Source: Persicaria tinctoria (lineage: Eukaryota > Streptophyta > Magnoliopsida > Caryophyllales > Polygonaceae). Taken from it: 64,000 nt of DNA. The notes below the pieces were generated by a model. It did not search any database, was not told where the DNA came from, and was given only the letters and a program-made list of their open reading frames with translations. Where the stretch lies: assembly GCA_037127255.1 (NCBI GenBank), contig JBANSL010000013.1, positions 18,248,688-18,312,687 of the forward strand, written 5' to 3'. Position 1 is the stretch's first letter; every line of letters begins with the position of its first letter. Position numbers and translations under genes: made by a program. Below, piece by piece: positions 1 through 10,322 of the stretch.

Positions 1-403
1 CCTGATTAGAGTACACATCGCTGATCGGATGATCTTGCAGGTTATGGGCAAACGTGGTAATGCTGCTGGAGGCGGCGCTGGTAGGCTCGAGAGTCACCAG
101 ACCTCCAGAGCAAACCGCGTGCAGGAGGTAGCTGCAGTCAGGTACCTCACAGGAGTATGCCCAGCCGCTGATGGACACGGCGCAGCTACTGCAACAGAAG
201 TCGCCGCTACTGCAACAGAAGTCGCCGCTGGACAAGTAAACCCTCTGCAGTGGTTGATGGTGGGTGAAGTGCTGTAGGACGATGTTCTGATCGCGGAGCA
301 TTTCAAGGCTTTGTTGTTCCATCTCCCTCTCCCTGATCCTCTCTTGCTCGATCTCCTGGTCCCGTTCCTTCATTTTGCTTCTCTCCCAGAAATGAAGCGC
401 CAT
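1..403 (-). CDS. DC1-domain (Cys/His-rich C1) protein, copy 1, 3' part outside window
   Basis: Reading the minus strand from the ATG at 403 gives about 134 codons with no stop before the window edge. The protein starts MALHFWERSKMKERDQEIEQ, a charged helical leader, then a DC1-type region (QHFTHHQPL, a SGWAYSC segment, a CSYLLHAVC segment) and the start of a second one (AHNLQDHPISDVYSN). DC1 proteins are plant Cys/His-rich, presumably zinc-binding proteins related to C1 domains; their biochemical role is poorly defined. The same order is seen in the complete copy at 37004-38220, which supports this start and frame. Oddity: a 21-bp in-frame tandem duplication (about 191-235) gives two SGDFCCS units in place of the normal first Cys pair of the first DC1 domain. 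The rest of the gene lies left of base 1. Confidence 0.75.
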   Translation of the reverse strand, partial: MALHFWERSKMKERDQEIEQERIREREMEQQSLEMLRDQNIVLQHFTHHQPLQRVYLSSGDFCCSSGDFCCSSCAVSISGWAYSCEVPDCSYLLHAVCSGGLVTLEPTSAASSSITTFAHNLQDHPISDVYSNQ

Positions 404-429
404 CGAGAGGGAGAGATTGCAGTGTACCT

Positions 430-580
430 TTTTTCTTGGTTGTAATCAGCTAAACTCCTAACTTTTTAAGATCTTGGTGATCGATCTATCATCTTATATA
501 TATACTAGTTAAGAGCGTCAATTACTGATGGAGATCGACTGAATCGATCAACACTAATCCTGAAGCAAGTTGGAGTTGGG
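430..580 (-). promoter_or_regulatory. Conserved 5' flank of DC1 copy 1
   Basis: This stretch upstream of the minus-strand ATG shares short blocks (TGTAATCAGCTA, AACTCCTA, GAAGCAAGTTGGAG) in the same order with 20400-20510 and 38290-38370. It is therefore the common proximal upstream region of the DC1 copies. A TATA-rich patch lies at 495-506. Promoter function is inferred from position and conservation only. Confidence 0.45.
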
Positions 581-1517
581 ATATATATATAGAGAGAGGA
601 TAAAATGGCCTCTTGATCAACACTAAAGAAATGCCAATTGATAAAATTCGTCTACTTTTCCATCGGAGGGAGTGAGTATTGTTTAATCTACGAGAATGAT
701 ATATGCTTCAATGTGGCCATGATTATGTTTAATGCATTTAACTTTAATTTTGAAATCGATTAGCAGCGATTATGTTTAACAAGTATTTGACCCAGTTTTT
801 TTTTATCTTTTATTTACAAAGTTTTTTTATGTTTTTTTTTATTGAGTAAAAATTCGAGCACAAGCTTAAAGTTTGAGAGGGCGATGAATCAACAGACGAC
901 TAGGTTGTCAACATACCAGAATACAAATCAAACAAAAATGAACGAAGAACCCTAACAACCCGTAAAAGTCGTCAACAAGCGGAGAGGTCGATGAAGATCC
1001 AAGACGAGCCACGAATGCTGAGGCCACAGGAGATTGCGACGACTCACGACGTCGAGAAGGCGGAGAACAGCAACCCATCACCGAAAAAGGTGAATCCTGA
1101 GAAAGTGCAGATCTCCAACATTGCTTTTACCTAAATGAGGGATTTTATGCTTCTTTTATGTTTATGTGGATAAAATGAAACAAAAAGTAATTGGATTTTT
1201 TAAATGCGATTTGTAAGAAGCACCCACAAATTGTGGATTCAACTTGTACTTAAAATCAAGTTGGCAATAGGTCGATTAGTCCACCGTTTATATAGTTCAG
1301 ATTTTCTATGTGAAGCTTTTTTAGTTTATTCACATTTCAATACTACAAACAAGTGCAATTAAAATTAGCTCTTCTAGTTAACTATCTCATTATATTTTTA
1401 GTTACTTTAAGATTGAGGGTCAAGTTATTTGACTAAGTACTCTATACTATAGATTGAGTTATTGTGTACATGGATACACATGAACTAGTAATTCAACACA
1501 TAAATATAATAATGTTT
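581..1517. other. Intergenic spacer
   Basis: No gene recognised. The region is AT-rich with a GC-richer patch at about 850-1110 that has no convincing ORF. A block at 1190-1290 (AAATTGTGGATT, GGCAATAGG) recurs at 36050-36080, in the flank of DC1 copy 3, so it is part of the old tandemly duplicated spacer. It ends at the 9-bp target duplication (1509-1517) of the adjacent MULE. Confidence 0.5.
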
Positions 1518-2417
1518 GGCCATTTTACATAACTAGACCAAAAAAAAAAAAACTTTGCACAAATAGCCATGTGCCTTGTTTATTTGCTAGGGGTAGAATG
1601 TGGCTAATTTTTGCAAATAAAAATTGTAACCGGGAGAGGAAGTAGCAGGTGAAGGGGAGGGATACTGTAGCTGTCAGTAGCTGTCAGTGACATGTGGCAC
1701 CAAAAGGCATCCTCCGTTCATTTCAGAAATATGTAGACTGCCCATCTTACCAATAGAATTATTTGGTCCTACCAATAGGCTAAACCTGTCTTTCCATACC
1801 TGTAGATATTTTGGAGAGAATCTAGAGGGGATTCACTGTAGCTGATTTGACGGGCTGTCAGTGCATTTATGGCGCCAAAACAGGGTTCCTCCTTTGGGGA
1901 AAGGGGGAAGCATTTATGAGGGGAAAATGCAATGATTGCATTGATGAGTGTCCCCCAAGAACATATATAAGCTTGAGAGGAGGATCTGAAACACCATAAC
2001 ATGTTCTGCAAAAAGTGAGGCAGAATAGGAGAGAAGAGGAAAGGATGGGGAAAAAGTTACCCGTTCATTCCAGAAAACGATACAGTCCCTATCCTACCAA
2101 TAGAATATTTCCGTCCTACCAATAGTGTACAACTATCCTTTCATACCTGAAAAGTGCAAGAAGTTTGTCTGATGACAGTGGCAGCGATGGGTAAGTGATC
2201 TTGTACCTATCCTTTGTAGTTGTTTCTTTTTCTTATAACAGAACTACCCCAAGGTGACGGTTTCACAAGACCAGTTGCATAAAGTTCGTAATTTATACTC
2301 TCTTTTTGATCAATTGCATAACTTGCAAATTAAGATTACGAATTCAAGCGCTATTTTTGCTTCCTGCGAAATTATCACTTCTTGATGCCTAGACGATCAT
2401 AAGGACCCATTGAAAAT

Positions 2418-2487
2418 AGTCTATTAGCTCAATTGGTAGAGCGTTGTGTTTGCACACAAAGATGTGAGTTCGACTCTCACATAGACT
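2418..2487 (+). other. tRNA-like sequence, left terminus of foldback A
   Basis: It folds as a cloverleaf: acceptor AGTCTAT/ATAGACT, D-arm GCTC-AATTGGTA-GAGC, T-arm GTGAG-TTCGACT-CTCAC. The A-box (TAGCTCAATTGG) and B-box (GAGTTCGACTC) resemble RNA polymerase III internal promoter boxes. The anticodon arm is abnormal: the best stem (TTGTG/CACAA) leaves a 6-nt loop. It is therefore called tRNA-like, not a functional tRNA gene. Confidence 0.6.
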
Positions 2488-2499
2488 AATACGGAGTAT

Positions 2500-2780
2500 G
2501 TGTTCATGAATCTCTCTAAACTTATACAATTATGAACCTGACAGAAAATATATATACTAATGGTAGGACAAATTTACGAACATGTTACGACAAATTCATA
2601 AATCTCTATGAACTTATACGATTATGAACATGACATGAAATATATACATTGGTGGTAGGACAAATCTGTGAACATGGTAAGGCAAATTCATAAATCTCTC
2701 CAGACTTGTATAATTATAAACCTGGTAAGAAATATAGACATTAGTGGTAGGATAAATTTGTGAATATGGTAGAGACAATT
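2500..2780. repeat. About 95-bp sub-repeat, three copies, in foldback A
   Basis: Three direct copies of a unit with the landmarks TTCATAAATCTCTC, ACTTATAC, TTATGAAC, AAATATATACATT, GGTAGGACAAAT and GAACATGGTA. The same unit occurs inverted at about 3650-3830, so it forms part of the foldback arms. Confidence 0.65.
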
Positions 2781-3846
2781 CCCCATTTTCTTTTCCACTG
2801 TCTCACTTTCCCCATTTTCTTTTCGAAGTTTAGGTTTTACTCAATTTTCTTTCTCCAAATGATGATCATGAACATGTAAGCGATGATTGGGTACTTCTGA
2901 GTGTCAATCTTCACTACTTGGATCTTGTCTTTCAGTGCAGCACTAACTTTATCCAGGATAGGGACCATACCTTGAGATTCATCATCACACATGATATATC
3001 CATGTATAGCTTTTGCATCTGTGGTTCATATAACTTCAGTTTCTGCCTGCGGAACATGCCTTCTCCTTTTGCTTTTCTGAGATTCATGTAGAAGTAAATT
3101 TTTTTTCGTAAAGGCAATTATGCATTTACATTTTTTCAATAGTATAAATATATCATACCATTAGTGTGCATCTATCCTACCATTAGTGTCAAGTTATACA
3201 GGAATTACTGGGTTTCCATTATGATCCAACTAATATCGTTGTTTTCTCCTACAATTAGTTTCCATAAATCCTACCATTATGATCCTACCAATATCGTTGT
3301 TTTCTCCTACCATTAGGTTTCATCTATCCTACCATTTTTGTGCATCTATCCTACCAATTTAAATAGCTTTCAAGCATTGAATTAGATTGGATTCATGAAT
3401 TTTGATTGATAGAAATTGGATTGAGTTGAGATTTATGGATTGGTAATTGAGATTGAGATTAAGGTCAATTCACGCCTCAATGATTATTAGTCTGGAATTT
3501 GTGGATTGGTCAATATTAATTCTACTTCTTTGCCAATAGTACAAATATATCTTACCATTTGTGTACATCTATCTTACTATTATAGTGTCAAGTTATACAC
3601 TTAAGAATTTCGATGATTACATTTTTATCATACCAATATCGTATATTTATTCTACCGGGTTCACAAATTTGTCCTACCACTAGTCTATATATTTCCTACC
3701 AAGTTCATAATTTTATAAGTTCAGAGATATTCATAATTCATAAATTTGTCGTACCAGATTCACAAATTTGTCCTGCCATTAGTGTATATATTTCCTACCA
3801 TGTTCAATCGTATAAGTCCGAGAGATATGAACACATACTCCGCATT

Positions 3847-3911
3847 AGCCTATGTGAGAGTCGAACTCACATCTTTGTGTGCATACACAATGCTCTACCA
3901 CACTTCATACT
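3847..3911 (-). other. tRNA-like sequence, right terminus of foldback A
   Basis: The reverse complement repeats the left terminus from GGTAGAGC through the T-arm (GTGAG-TTCGACT-CTCAC) to ATAGGCT. The 5' acceptor and D-arm side has decayed, so only the 3' two-thirds folds well. It points toward the left copy, making the two Pol III-type promoters convergent. Confidence 0.5.
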
Positions 3912-4402
3912 TATTTAACACATTATCTTTGGGGAAATTTTTGGGTGGCCACCACAAGATTCTTTAGCTTATTTGAGATCCTGTTTATTATTAATGAATC
4001 TTAACCTATAAATAATAGAGTATATACATTACCTCCACATCATCTTAAACCAAACATGCCCTTAAAGACTCATCCAAACACGAGAGCATCACACCTCTGC
4101 ATCGGCAAGTTGTTAATAGCGACCTTTCAAAACAAAAAAGTGAAAAAGACCAGTCTTTATTGCTGAACATCATGTCGAAGACGGTACTCAACATCATGTA
4201 CATAACCACTAACCAGAGTTGAGAACTTGAGAAACTCTAAAAAACTATCTACAAAAACCAGCCCTATTCACAACATCGCCTCATATATTCACAGCCAAAT
4301 TCCGTCCTGAACTTATTATGGGCGCCTTCTCAGTGAACCATTTTATTTTGGCTAGTCATATTTACATACTTTTTCACAATTTGGCATCAGGGTTGCAGCA
4401 AA
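3912..4402. other. Pack-MULE interior without recognised gene
   Basis: Between the foldback and the captured exons I see no motif, long ORF or repeat that I can assign. The part next to 4403 may include the 3' UTR of the captured gene. Confidence 0.4.
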
Positions 4403-5149
4403 TCAAGGCAGTCCAGCTCCAGCTCCAGCAGCGGCCGCTAACCCAAGCCATGAATCTGTCTCATTTGGCTGTGACTCCGATTCAAAATCCCCTCTTTTGC
4501 TCGTGCTGTATGGCGCCCTTGCTGCGATTATGCAATTTTCCGAGATCATAGATACTACAAATTAGGTACTTGCAAGATCACAGCCACAAGAATACAAGAT
4601 CACAGCCACAAGAATACAAGATCACAGCTAAACCATTATAAGCCACAAGTTAAATAAGCTAAAAAATAGCCTATGAAGTGTCTCAAAAAATCAGCTGTCG
4701 TATTTTGTGGATCTACAACAGCGATACTAAGACAAACATAATAGCTAAGCGAAGATGAAATTAGGCAGATACCTCTCCCTTCTTTTCCCCAGGAAGCGCT
4801 GTAGAGAGGTCTTCCTGACCATCGGAAGATCTACAAAAATCAAGATATGTCGATAGCAGATCAACAAATCCGAAGCCAGACACAATATTTTGTTCTTTAT
4901 TGGCAAAGAAAGTCAGTTAAAACTTGCAAGGCACAAGGAGATTTGAGTAATCACCATTAAAGATGGTCTGGATGGGATTCTGAGTAGATTCTTGCATCTG
5001 GTGATCGTTGCAGATACTAGCAGGACTCAAGGCCGTCAAATCGAGGACACTCTCAGTTATAGGATGAACACCATTACTGTCATTGTTATTGTCAGTAAAC
5101 GCGATAGCGGGAGCACAATCAAATTTTAACTCAAAAGGCTCAGTGTAAC
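4403..5149 (-). pseudogene. Captured 3' exons of a Jas-motif (TIFY/JAZ-like) gene
   Basis: Three minus-strand exons join in frame. 4955-5149 reads from SYTEPFELKFDC to NPIQTIFN; 4773-4830 encodes DLPMVRKTSLQRFLGKRRER; 4403-4554 carries an APYSTSKRGDFES stretch and ends ...GLAAAAGAGAGLP-stop. Each boundary has a GT or AG signal (acceptors ...TTTAG, ...TTGTAG; donors GTGATT, GTATCT). The middle exon fits the Jas signature SLxxFxxKRxxR, and the PY that normally follows is in the next exon. JAZ genes are known for an intron splitting the Jas motif, which is what is seen. JAZ proteins repress jasmonate signalling by binding MYC factors through Jas and binding COI1. The spacing from KRxxR to PY is longer than usual with the chosen acceptor; an alternative AG just before GGCGCC shortens it. 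No TIFY motif or start is present, so this is a fragment. Confidence 0.55.
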
Positions 5150-5649
5150 TCTAAACTAGCATTCTGAACAAGTATGTTGTACAATTGGATCAAATAAATT
5201 CTTGTTCAATAAACATTCTCCTTCTCCTGAACTGTTTAGTGTGCCTAGGGCTTCAAATTTAGATTCTACATTGAGTTTGTTCTTAATCTACCTTTTGTGT
5301 GAGTATTTCAAATAGGGGATTTGGCCAAATTGAGAGGATCCATGTTGCATTTCTTAAGCTCGACCGAATTCGGAGGCGCCGTGGCACTGAGTCCTCTCGC
5401 TTCGCTCTCTCTGTTCACACATCAAAACCCATTCCCATATTACACATTGAATTAATTTTCCACAAGATATCAGTGAACGGGCCTTTTACTGCAATTAGGT
5501 GCTTGACTGCAATTAGGCGAAAAGGGGTAAGATTCCAATTGAATGGAGTTGTAGGGGTGCAGATCGGAGGAGGCTAGACGGCCAAGCGGAGGGGACCTAG
5601 GGTTACCGCAGGGCGATTGAGCATGAAAGGAGGAGGAAAAGAAGAAGCG

Positions 5650-5850
5650 TTTACCCCGTTGACAGATTTCCTTTACCTGTTTAGCCAAGCAGTAACGAGA
5701 GTACAATCCGGCGAGTCGTCGGCAAGGGTTTACCCCGTTGACGACTTGGCGCTCCAAGCGCTCAGTAGAGATCAAATCGAGCACGTCCTGGATGTCGTCC
5801 TTGAGATCCGAGAGCCAGTTTTTGATAGCGTGGTTGTGGCCGCTGACCGA
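5650..5850 (-). pseudogene. Captured NLR coiled-coil (Rx_N-like) fragment
   Basis: One minus-strand frame reads HAIKNWLSDLKDDIQDVLDL, then ISTERLERQVV and, after a short gap, RLAGLYSRYCLAKQVKEI. This matches the pattern of the N-terminal coiled-coil (Rx_N) domain of plant CC-NLR immune receptors, where a W-L-x-D-L-K-D helix is followed by D-x-x-D-x-x-S-T-E-x-L and a R-K/R-Q-V stretch. NB-ARC and LRR parts are absent. The open frame continues leftward to about 5470 with no further domain. Upstream, a minus-strand ATG near 5920 is followed at once by a stop. It is a fragment inside the Pack-MULE, in the same orientation as the Jas-type exons. The call rests on motif reading only. Confidence 0.5.
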
Positions 5851-6127
5851 AGACTAAGGCAGTGAGACCCTGCGCGACGAGATACATTCCCCCAAAATCT
5901 CTCCTACTCCCCCGCCGCCATGGATGAACGCTCTTCCAAAGGGGAATGAGATTGAGCCGGTCATGAGGTTTAACCTCCTACATCCGGTCACCAACAGTGC
6001 AAGAAAACCGGGGTTTTTATTTGCAAAAAGTAGACATGCTTACTTTAGCAATTTTTGGACCTACTAGGCCAATTGTGCAAATAGGCCCAAAAAATGGTCT
6101 ATTTTATACCATTTCCTCGTAATGTTT

Positions 6128-6758
6128 TATTTTAAAACTAATTCAACACATCAATTTATTTATATTAAACTAATACGGAGTATTATTTACACTTTCAATC
6201 TCTTTCCATCTTAATAATTATTCTCAAACGTCCTCAATTATTTAGGGTTGAACTTATCAGTCTGAATCTTCTATGTGACTATGTACTTGTTAATGGAATA
6301 TCTTATGTCTATCTCATGCGCTTGAGTCGCCACTTGCGACACAAATATTATTTATCCTACAAATTGCTAATCTATTACAAAGATAGACACAACTTGTGGA
6401 TACAAGTTTTAAATGGATACAAGTTTTAAAAACAAAAATATTGGGATTTTTAAATTGCAATTTGTAAGGATTAAGCATGCAGCTAGTTTATAATTTGATT
6501 TTTTAAAAACAAAATTGGTCAAAAAATAAATAAATTAATTGCAAAGTAGCCAAAGATTGAAAGTATTTTGGAATTTAGCAAAAACAAGGTCAAGTCGCTA
6601 TTACAAACAACGATTCTAGCCCAAATTTAAAAAATATAATAAAATCGTTGTTTTTTTATACAAGGAAAGAATTTGGACGGTGTCAGACCCTGCTGATCCA
6701 CCACCCAAGTGCGTCCTTTTGGACGAGAGCCTGAAACTCATAATGATGCAAATATGAA
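6128..6758. other. Intergenic spacer
   Basis: AT-rich and without a gene. Two blocks recur near DC1 copy 3: 6175-6265 (TATTATTT..., TTATTTAGGG-TGAACTT) matches 36455-36560, and 6395-6490 (GGATACAAGTTTTAAAAACA, GCATGCAGCTAGTTTA) matches 35970-36045. These mark the ancient tandem duplication of DC1 gene plus spacer. Confidence 0.5.
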
Positions 6759-8010
6759 GACATGCAAATATGAGGGGCATTGGAAATTCTGGAGAAGTCG
6801 CCTAGAATCGTCAATAATCATTTCGATCTCAAGGACAACTCAAGACGTCATTGATAGCGTTGATAACCGCAAGACAATTGCAATCGACCTCGATCCTAGA
6901 AATACCTATTTGGTGAGCAGCCACAAGCCCAGAGTGGAGGGCAGGAGCTTTGACCATCACCGTCGTCGCCTGAAGAAAGCACCGAAGCATCAAACTTTAA
7001 TTTGAAGCCACTCGCCACATGCTTTTGCCATCTCAAATTTTCCTTCTCCTTTGAGTAGGTTGTGTGACATTTTTCTTTTGATCCGTGTCTTCCCAAAATT
7101 ATCTTTTGGAACATGCCTGATTTTGTCCTTGCCCCCCCCCCAACCGGCAATCCACCCCCCTCTCGGTTGAGATCATCTAGTCCGCAATTATGATCCATCA
7201 TCACTTAATTAAATGTGCTAAATTATGTTATTATTTCTTTTAATAAAATGAGTAGTCTTATACTTATTTTCAATCAATAAGAGAACGCGGACAATAAAAG
7301 GACCATGATGATAAACATAGCATCCTAGTCACCCTCCCTTTGCATGTATTCAAAGTGCTCAATCGAGTTGATGCCAAAGATGAGGCATAGTGTATGCGGC
7401 CCGATTGAGCACTCTAAAGACATGCAAATATGAGGGGCATTGGAAATTTAAGAGAAGTCGCCTAGAGTCGTCAATAATCATTTCGATCTCAAGGACAACT
7501 CCAGACGTCATTGATAGCGTTGATGATCGCAAGACAATTGCATTTGACATCGATCCTAGAAATACCTATTTGGTGAGCAGCCACAAGCCTAGAGTAGAGA
7601 GTAAGAGCTTCGACCATCACCGCCGGCGCCTGAAGAAAGCACGAAAGCATCAAACTTTAATTTGAAAGCCACTTGCCACATACTTTTGCCATCTCAAATT
7701 TTCCTTCTCCTTTTGAGTAGGTTATGTGACATTTTTCCTTTGATCCGTGTCTTCCCAAAATTATCTTTTGGATCCGTGTCTGATTTTGTCCTCGCGCCCC
7801 CCCCCCCCATCGACAATCCACCCCCTCTCGGTTGAGATCATTTAGTCCGCAATTATGGTCCATAATCGTTTAATTAAATGTGCTAAATTATGTTATTATT
7901 TCTTTTAATAAAATGAGTAGTCTTATATTTATTTTCAATCAATAAGAAAATGCGGATAATAAAAGGATCATGATGATAAACAGAGCATCCTAGTCACTCT
8001 CCACTTGCAT
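6759..8010. repeat. Direct duplication, about 590-bp units 660 bp apart
   Basis: 6759-7346 and 7419-8010 are closely similar from CATGCAAATATGAGGGGCAT to GCATCCTAGTCAC, at an offset of 660 bp. Each carries a 90-98 codon ORF (6709-7005 and 7390-7665) sharing VSSHKPRVE and HHRRRLKKA. Many differences between the copies change the amino acid, which argues against selection for protein. Each also carries a poly-C run (7131-7141; 7797-7809). I do not recognise the sequence. Confidence 0.75.
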
Positions 8011-8449
8011 TCCCCCCCCCCCCCCCCCCCTTTTAATTACTCTCCCTCTTACCCTATCTCCTCTCAAAATCAACAAATATACTATTTACCCTCATTTTTT
8101 AATTATTACACTACCTTTTCAATTATCGAAAACTACAATTAATTAATCATTACAAGGACATTTTTCTAAAGTAAATGAAAAACTACATGTAATGTCATGT
8201 TTTTATGAACAAAATTAATATTCTAAAGGGGCATGTTTTCATGTATGGAGCAGGTTTTTTTTTAAATTAAAGCAAAGTCACTATTTAAAACAACGACTTT
8301 GATAAATATTTTCATCAATCAATGGTCCAGATTTGTTAACATTTAACATACTAAGGGGTGGGTACTTTGTATTTGTAACAATTTTAAGTGGCAATAATAT
8401 CTCGGTGGTTGTCTCATGGTGATAATCAATGGTATTATCATGTATAAAA
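8011..8449. other. Poly-C tract and AT-rich spacer
   Basis: A run of about 20 C begins near 8011, directly at the end of the second duplicate. The remainder is AT-rich with no ORF or recognised repeat. Confidence 0.5.
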
Positions 8450-9910
8450 TATAAATTAGAGACTAAACCCTAAATTATACTAAACAATTATTTTCGTCGG
8501 CTTAAATTTAGCCTCTCTAGCGTTCATGCTCCTCTTGTCCTAGGGTTTTTAGTTTGGTGACCCATGTTTTTATTAAGGTGATGCTTGTCACCGGAATTTT
8601 TTTTTTTTAAAAAAGTAAGTCACCATATGTGTCACTACCAGTAAATCACTAAGAAGAGTGATGCCACTAATTTCGTAAACAAAACTATAAAAATAGAGTT
8701 GCCACCAAATATATCACCCACAATGTCACAACTTATAAGAGTGGTGACACTGACCTCGTTAAAAATAACAAAAAAAAAGGTTGAAAAAACTTTTTTTAAA
8801 AATTTGTTACAAAAAAAAGGTTGTTACCACATCACCATGGATAAAGATGGTGTCACTGACCTCGTAAAAAAATATTTTTTTTTTGTCACCACATATGTCA
8901 CTAACAATGTCACCACTGATAAGGGTGGTGACACGTTGTGACCTCGTACAAAAACAAAAGAAAAAGTTGTCACCCGAAAAAAAAAAAGTACTCACCATAT
9001 GTGTCACCACTAATAAGGGTGGTAACATCACTAATAACATTTGTCATATGGTTTTTCTTTGGTGACAACAAAACTCTAGGTTTTGTGCTTCTTTTGTCTT
9101 ATAGGGTTTTTATTTGGTGACAACGGTGGTTACATTTTTTATTGTGGTGACACTACTAATAATAATTTTCCTTATCCTAGTTTTTTCCTTTGGTGAAAAC
9201 AGTGGTTTTGCTTAGCATTAGACCCTATAAGGTTTATGTTTCCCTTGTCCTAGGTTTGCGCTTACCTTATCCTAGATTTTTCCTTTGATAACAACAGTGT
9301 TTACACTATTTTTATGGTGGTGACACCACTAATATACGGAGTATAACACTCTGCTATTCACTTTTAATGGAGCACTGTTCTTCACATTTAAAGGTTTAGC
9401 ATTTATGGATTAGGGCCTAGGGCATCCCTAAATCCTAAATCCTAAACCATATTGTAAACCCCATTGTCTTTTGCTCACATTAGCTCCTTTAGTGTTTGTG
9501 CTCCCTTTTCCCTGGATTTTTCCTTTAGTGACATCCGTGGTTACACTGTTTTTATGGATGTGAGTCTTGTGACACCATTAATGACACTTTGTTATTATCT
9601 CTTTATCTATCATAGGGTTTTCTTTTGGCGACAAGTCGACAATAGTGATTACATTTTTTTATGATGGTGATAGTTATATTTGAACTTTGTTACGACTTAT
9701 ATTGAACACTACATGTTCTTCTTGCCCTAGGGTTCTCCTCTAATGACATCCGTAATTTACTATTTTTTATAGTGGTGACACCACTAATAACAATTTGAAA
9801 GTGACTGAATTTGTTAATGAAAATTTATAACAAAAAAAAATTATAAAAAAAGTTGTCAGAAAAAGTCATTATTACATGTGTTACAACCAGTATCACCTTG
9901 CCTGTACTTT
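8450..9910. repeat. Diverged tandem repeat rich in TGTCAC/GTGACA words
   Basis: Roughly 100-200-bp units recur in diverged form. Landmarks are TTGTCCTAGGG, TTTTTCCTTTGGTGACA, GGTTACA-TTTTTAT and GGTGACACCACTAATAA. The word GTGTCACCAC and its complement recur throughout 8600-9020. Short ORFs here are by-products of the repetition. No coding function is visible. Confidence 0.6.
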
Positions 9911-10322
9911 GCACATTCTTTGTATTTCTATTTCTTTATGACGGTTTTCCGTCTGTCGACTAGTCGACTTTCGAGGTCCAGGTATGTCTGGCCTTGAATT
10001 TTTACCTTATCAAAAAAAAAAAAACTTATAAGGTGATGAGATAAATATCGTTCAAAAAAAAAAAATATTCCATACGGTTCCGATTTAAACAAATTGGAAG
10101 TAGGTTATTTTTTTATTATTCGAATTGGAAGTTGGCTATTGATGAACGATTATGGACCGATTTAGACACCGTAGTACGCGTGGCAATCAAAAGCAGCCAT
10201 CTTTGTAGTTCCACCAATTCCAGCAGCAAAATCTTTGTAATTCCATAAGAGATGTGGCAATCTTTGTAATTCCAGCAGCAAAATTACGTACTTCTCAACT
10301 ATGTCTGTGGCAATTGGCGAAA
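9911..10322. other. Spacer, no feature recognised
   Basis: Contains poly-A patches (10011-10024, 10056-10067) and a short internal duplication (TCTTTGTA-TTCCA-CAGCAAAAT at 10200 and 10260). Nothing else can be assigned. Confidence 0.35.

Larger units (their letters stand above)
2418..3911. mobile_element. Foldback element with tRNA-like inverted termini (copy A)
   Basis: The left end (2418-2487, plus) and right end (3847-3911, minus) are copies of one tRNA-like sequence pointing inward. The inverted homology continues past the tRNA-like part (CGGAGTATGTGTTCAT on both sides) and on through about 95-bp sub-repeats for roughly 300 bp per arm. The centre is rich in the word CCTACCATTAG. No ORF of note and no clear target duplication. 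A second member of the family is at 54304-54789. I know no named transposon family with this structure; it could have begun as an inverted pair of tRNA-derived SINEs. Confidence 0.6.
1518..6118. mobile_element. Pack-MULE (non-autonomous Mutator-like element with captured gene fragments)
   Basis: The ends are diverged inverted repeats: left GGCCATTTTACATAACTAG, right (reverse complement) GGAAATGGTATAAAATAGAC. Both continue into a shared block (TTTGCACAA, then TTTTTGCAAATAAAAA). They are flanked by ataatgttt (1509-1517) and gtaatgttt (6119-6127), an 8/9 match to a 9-bp target duplication, the length expected for Mutator. No transposase is present. The interior holds a foldback with tRNA-like ends (2418-3911), three exons of a Jas-motif-type gene (4403-5149) and an NLR coiled-coil fragment (5650-5850). 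A short word, CCTACCAATAG and variants, recurs between about 1770 and 3790. Exact ends may be off by 2 bp because the left terminus has decayed. Confidence 0.6.

Noticed and set aside
2418..2487. Functional tRNA gene
   Set aside because: Acceptor, D- and T-arms fold, but the anticodon arm leaves a 6-nt loop, and the same sequence occurs inverted nearby and at 54304-54789. It is a transposon terminus rather than a tRNA gene.
6709..7665. Real gene pair in the 660-bp duplication
   Set aside because: Differences between the copies are largely amino-acid changing, there is no known domain, and repeats with poly-C surround it. Kept only as a repeat.
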